From Lepturacanthus savala (Eukaryota > Chordata > Actinopteri > Scombriformes > Trichiuridae): 64,000 nt of DNA. Position 1 is the first letter of the stretch, and the number at the start of each line of letters is the position of its first letter. Location: positions 13,820,017 to 13,884,016 of the forward strand of contig CM060469.1 of assembly GCA_030544235.1 (NCBI GenBank). The letters are read 5' to 3'. Below are positions 61,589 to 64,000 of this stretch, piece by piece. The position numbers were made by a program, and so were the translations under genes. Under the pieces are notes generated by a model. The model was not told the origin of the DNA. It saw nothing but the letters and a program-made list of their open reading frames with translations, and did not search any database.

Positions 61589-63676
61589 GATGGCCACACC
61601 GGAGGAGACGGGTCTCTCGTGGGATTAAGCACAGGGCACGGCATGAGACAGGAACAAAGAGGATAAATTAAGTAAAAAAAAAAAAAATACGTAGAATAGA
61701 GATCATGATCACCAAAATCACAATTAACCAATAGTGAGGACTTACAGGTTATCAGAGAAAAAAATGCAAAATATTGAAACAAAATAGGAAATTGTGAAAC
61801 AGGTATTTGTTAAAAAAAATCTTTGGCATTAAAATGTGCTATACAGTGGAAAGTGGCTCAGGTGTCTACAACCCCAGCCTGATGCCACATCCGTTCCCCC
61901 CATCGATTATTCTCCATTCAGGGGATTCCATTGAAGGGACAGGTGCAGCTATGCCTCAGCCCTACAGCCTAGTGAAAGACAGTCCACTGTGTGTATAATA
62001 CAAATACGCAGTCACACTCATACAACATATAATTTTAGACACACACGTCCATCCCCACTGTTCTGTGAATTGTTTGGTCAGGGTGTGTGAAAGGGAGTGG
62101 GGGGGGGGGAGATACTCAGGTACCCAAGGTAATGGCACCTGGGGTTATTCAGGCCTAAATGGCAGCTCTGGCTACATTGCAGCTCACAAAGTGCCTGTAT
62201 GAGCACTGCAGAGACTAATGCGCCTGTGCACACAATGTCTCGCTCAACTACAAAGGACAGGTGTGTGCATGTCACTAAATTGTCCCCCTGTTGTCTGGGC
62301 CTTGCCGAGTGGCAGGCCCTGTCCATTAGCTGCAATTTAACAGGATGATCAGAGTGCTTGAAAAGGGCCACATCAAACAGGTCTGGAGAATCCCAGGTGC
62401 CCAACGCAAACGCAGGCATCGGCAATAACCAAGCCCACTTACAGGCCTAATGTATTCTGTGAGGGAAATGAAGATGTTCCTCTTCCATCCAAGGCTCTTT
62501 TGTTCCACGTTGGAGAGACAGAAGGGATTGTTCCTAAGTTCACATGGTGTCTGGGTGATGAGAGCAGTGAGGGCAATTATCTCTCTGAGATGCATATTAA
62601 TATTTCACTAATGGAAGGCTGATGGTCCTGTTATGGTAAAGTAATAATATACTGTAGAGTGTGGAATACAAAAGCAGATTTTAATTACAAGGGCAAAGCA
62701 AAATCTCTTGATCTTGCACTCAGCTATTCACCTTATGTAGTTAGATTATGAAGATGTGGAACAGATAATTACCGTTGTTGCTGTCAAGGAGCTTAGAATG
62801 CAATGGATAGCATAGATAATAGCTTTAGATATTTACTTTACAGCATACTGGATGATGTATGAGATCAACAGTAAAAAGATAATTCTATCTTTTTAGAATT
62901 CTTTCTAGCATTCTAGCACATTTATTCAAGGAAATACTTTACGCAAGTGATATTCACAGCAATTATACCAATAATTGAAGCAGCTATCGCATGAAGCTTT
63001 CTGCTCTTTGCACAGAAAGCTTAGAGAGTTTTCCCTTTATGTTGGAAATGCGCTCTCTTGTATGATAACATTTCTCTGCCTGAATCTAGGGCGAGGCTGA
63101 AGCAGGACAGTGAAATTGGAACCAAAAGGACACCATATCCCAAGTTACCTTGTTGATTTATGACCATAAGTCTGCCCCTGTGGTGACCTTTAGGTGTCAC
63201 CCAGACAGGGATGTGGTGCTCAAGCCGAGATGACAAAGCTCCTCTCCGAAGGTCATGCCCTGCCCTGCAGCCACATTCTCTGAAACTCATCACAGGCCCC
63301 ATACACACGTCTCTGACTGCATTAACTTCTTCTGGGAAAAGTGTCTAGCTGCAGGCCATAGCGCTGTGACACTAAAGCAATCATAACCACCTGCTAGTTG
63401 ACGTGCCAAACTGTACATCATGCATCATGTTCCCTTTTTAAAGGGCACTTCTGAGCCAGTGTTTTTCATGTTTCTTACAGTGCTCGATCCCAGTCGGCTC
63501 AGTTATTGACTTTAGTAGCGAATCTGCACTACCAACAGCAAAGGTTTGCACATGAAACACAGCACATGCGGCCGATCACAAAAACTAAATAATAGTTAAT
63601 ATTCTTTAAGGGAAGAACACTCATTGCATCTGACCATACTGATGACTGATGGGCGTCAGACACACAAGCATAAAGA
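61589..63676. other. non-coding interval
   Basis: No gene seen. It has A runs at 61675-61686 and a G run at 62099-62109. Open frames 62078-62425, 62326-62595 and 63021-63308 (all minus) show no recognisable domain. Confidence 0.45.
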
Positions 63677-63679
63677 GAT

Positions 63680-63748
<69 letters not shown>
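63677..63748. repeat. (GA)n microsatellite, about 34 units
   Basis: An uninterrupted GA run. It produces Arg-Glu frames on the plus strand and Ser-Leu frames on the minus strand. Confidence 0.95.
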
Positions 63749-63751
<3 letters not shown>

Positions 63752-64000
63752 GTCCTTTTACACTGACAGGTGTGCAACACTGGTTGGCCCCTTTGAAAAG
63801 CATCCATTTCCTTAGCAACTGGACGTCAGCTCAATTCAGCTAGGCGATTTTAGCAGATGGCTTGGTAAATACCTTGCCATGTGTTCCTGAGGAGAAACTA
63901 TAATGCATCATGACAAAACACGCGCACATTCGCCCAGCCTCACACACTATTCACATAATCTACCCCTCTTTACGCCGCTCTCCCTGGTCTCCTATTTAAA

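Overview
This window looks like non-coding DNA from a ray-finned fish, most likely a percomorph teleost. The evidence is dense (CA)n, (GA)n and (TA)n microsatellites on either strand, long homopolymer tracts, and several decayed transposons of types abundant in teleosts: Tc1-like, hAT-like foldback, L2/CR1-type LINE and RTE-type LINE. There is no operon structure and no gene-dense packing. The longest methionine-initiated open frame is 196 codons, and it is a dead Tc1 transposase. I found no intact protein-coding gene, rRNA, tRNA or CRISPR array. The window is best read as a gene desert or the inside of a very long intron. I cannot name the flanking gene.

Layout. 1-5.2 kb: two copies of a palindromic hAT-like element (1740-1953, 4355-4540) flank a (TA)n tract, a broken Tc1 transposase (2395-3265, minus strand) and a diverged teleost repeat. 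5.2-11 kb: mostly unique sequence with a G+C-rich block (6440-6830), a purine tract (9960-10060) and blocks that could be conserved non-coding elements. 11-12.3 kb: (AT)n/T tract and two pieces of one common fish repeat. 12.7-25 kb: largely unique DNA with a 25-G run, GA/CA arrays, candidate regulatory blocks with octamer motifs, and a CpG-bearing block near 21.7-22.2 kb. 26-27.7 kb: C-terminal fragment of an L2/CR1-type LINE and a collapsed Tc1-type element. 30.1-32 kb: a (TA)n(GA)n compound array and three hairpins. 32-48 kb: unique DNA with two weak exon-like open frames (35.7-35.9, 36.9-37.1 kb), a Tc1-type end (36.6 kb), and a CpG-rich block ending in a strong splice-donor-like site (45.26 kb). 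48-49 kb: a teleost repeat carrying a hammerhead-like core string, beside a BED-type zinc finger relic of hAT/ZBED type. 49-60 kb: microsatellite-rich unique DNA. 60-61.2 kb: a 13-bp minisatellite and a broken RTE-type LINE. 61.5 kb: a perfect 13-bp hairpin.

How parts work together: the transposon pieces are all inactivated and lie in different orientations, so they record insertion history, not a functional system. Any function in the window is probably cis-regulatory (enhancers) or in unannotated non-coding transcripts. That is inference and needs cross-species alignment and RNA or chromatin data. I did not find a convincing novel multi-gene system. The most unusual items are the near-perfect hairpins at 30.2, 31.7, 31.9 and 61.6 kb, the hammerhead-like string at 48.3 kb, and the Tc1 copy in which both catalytic aspartates read as glutamate.
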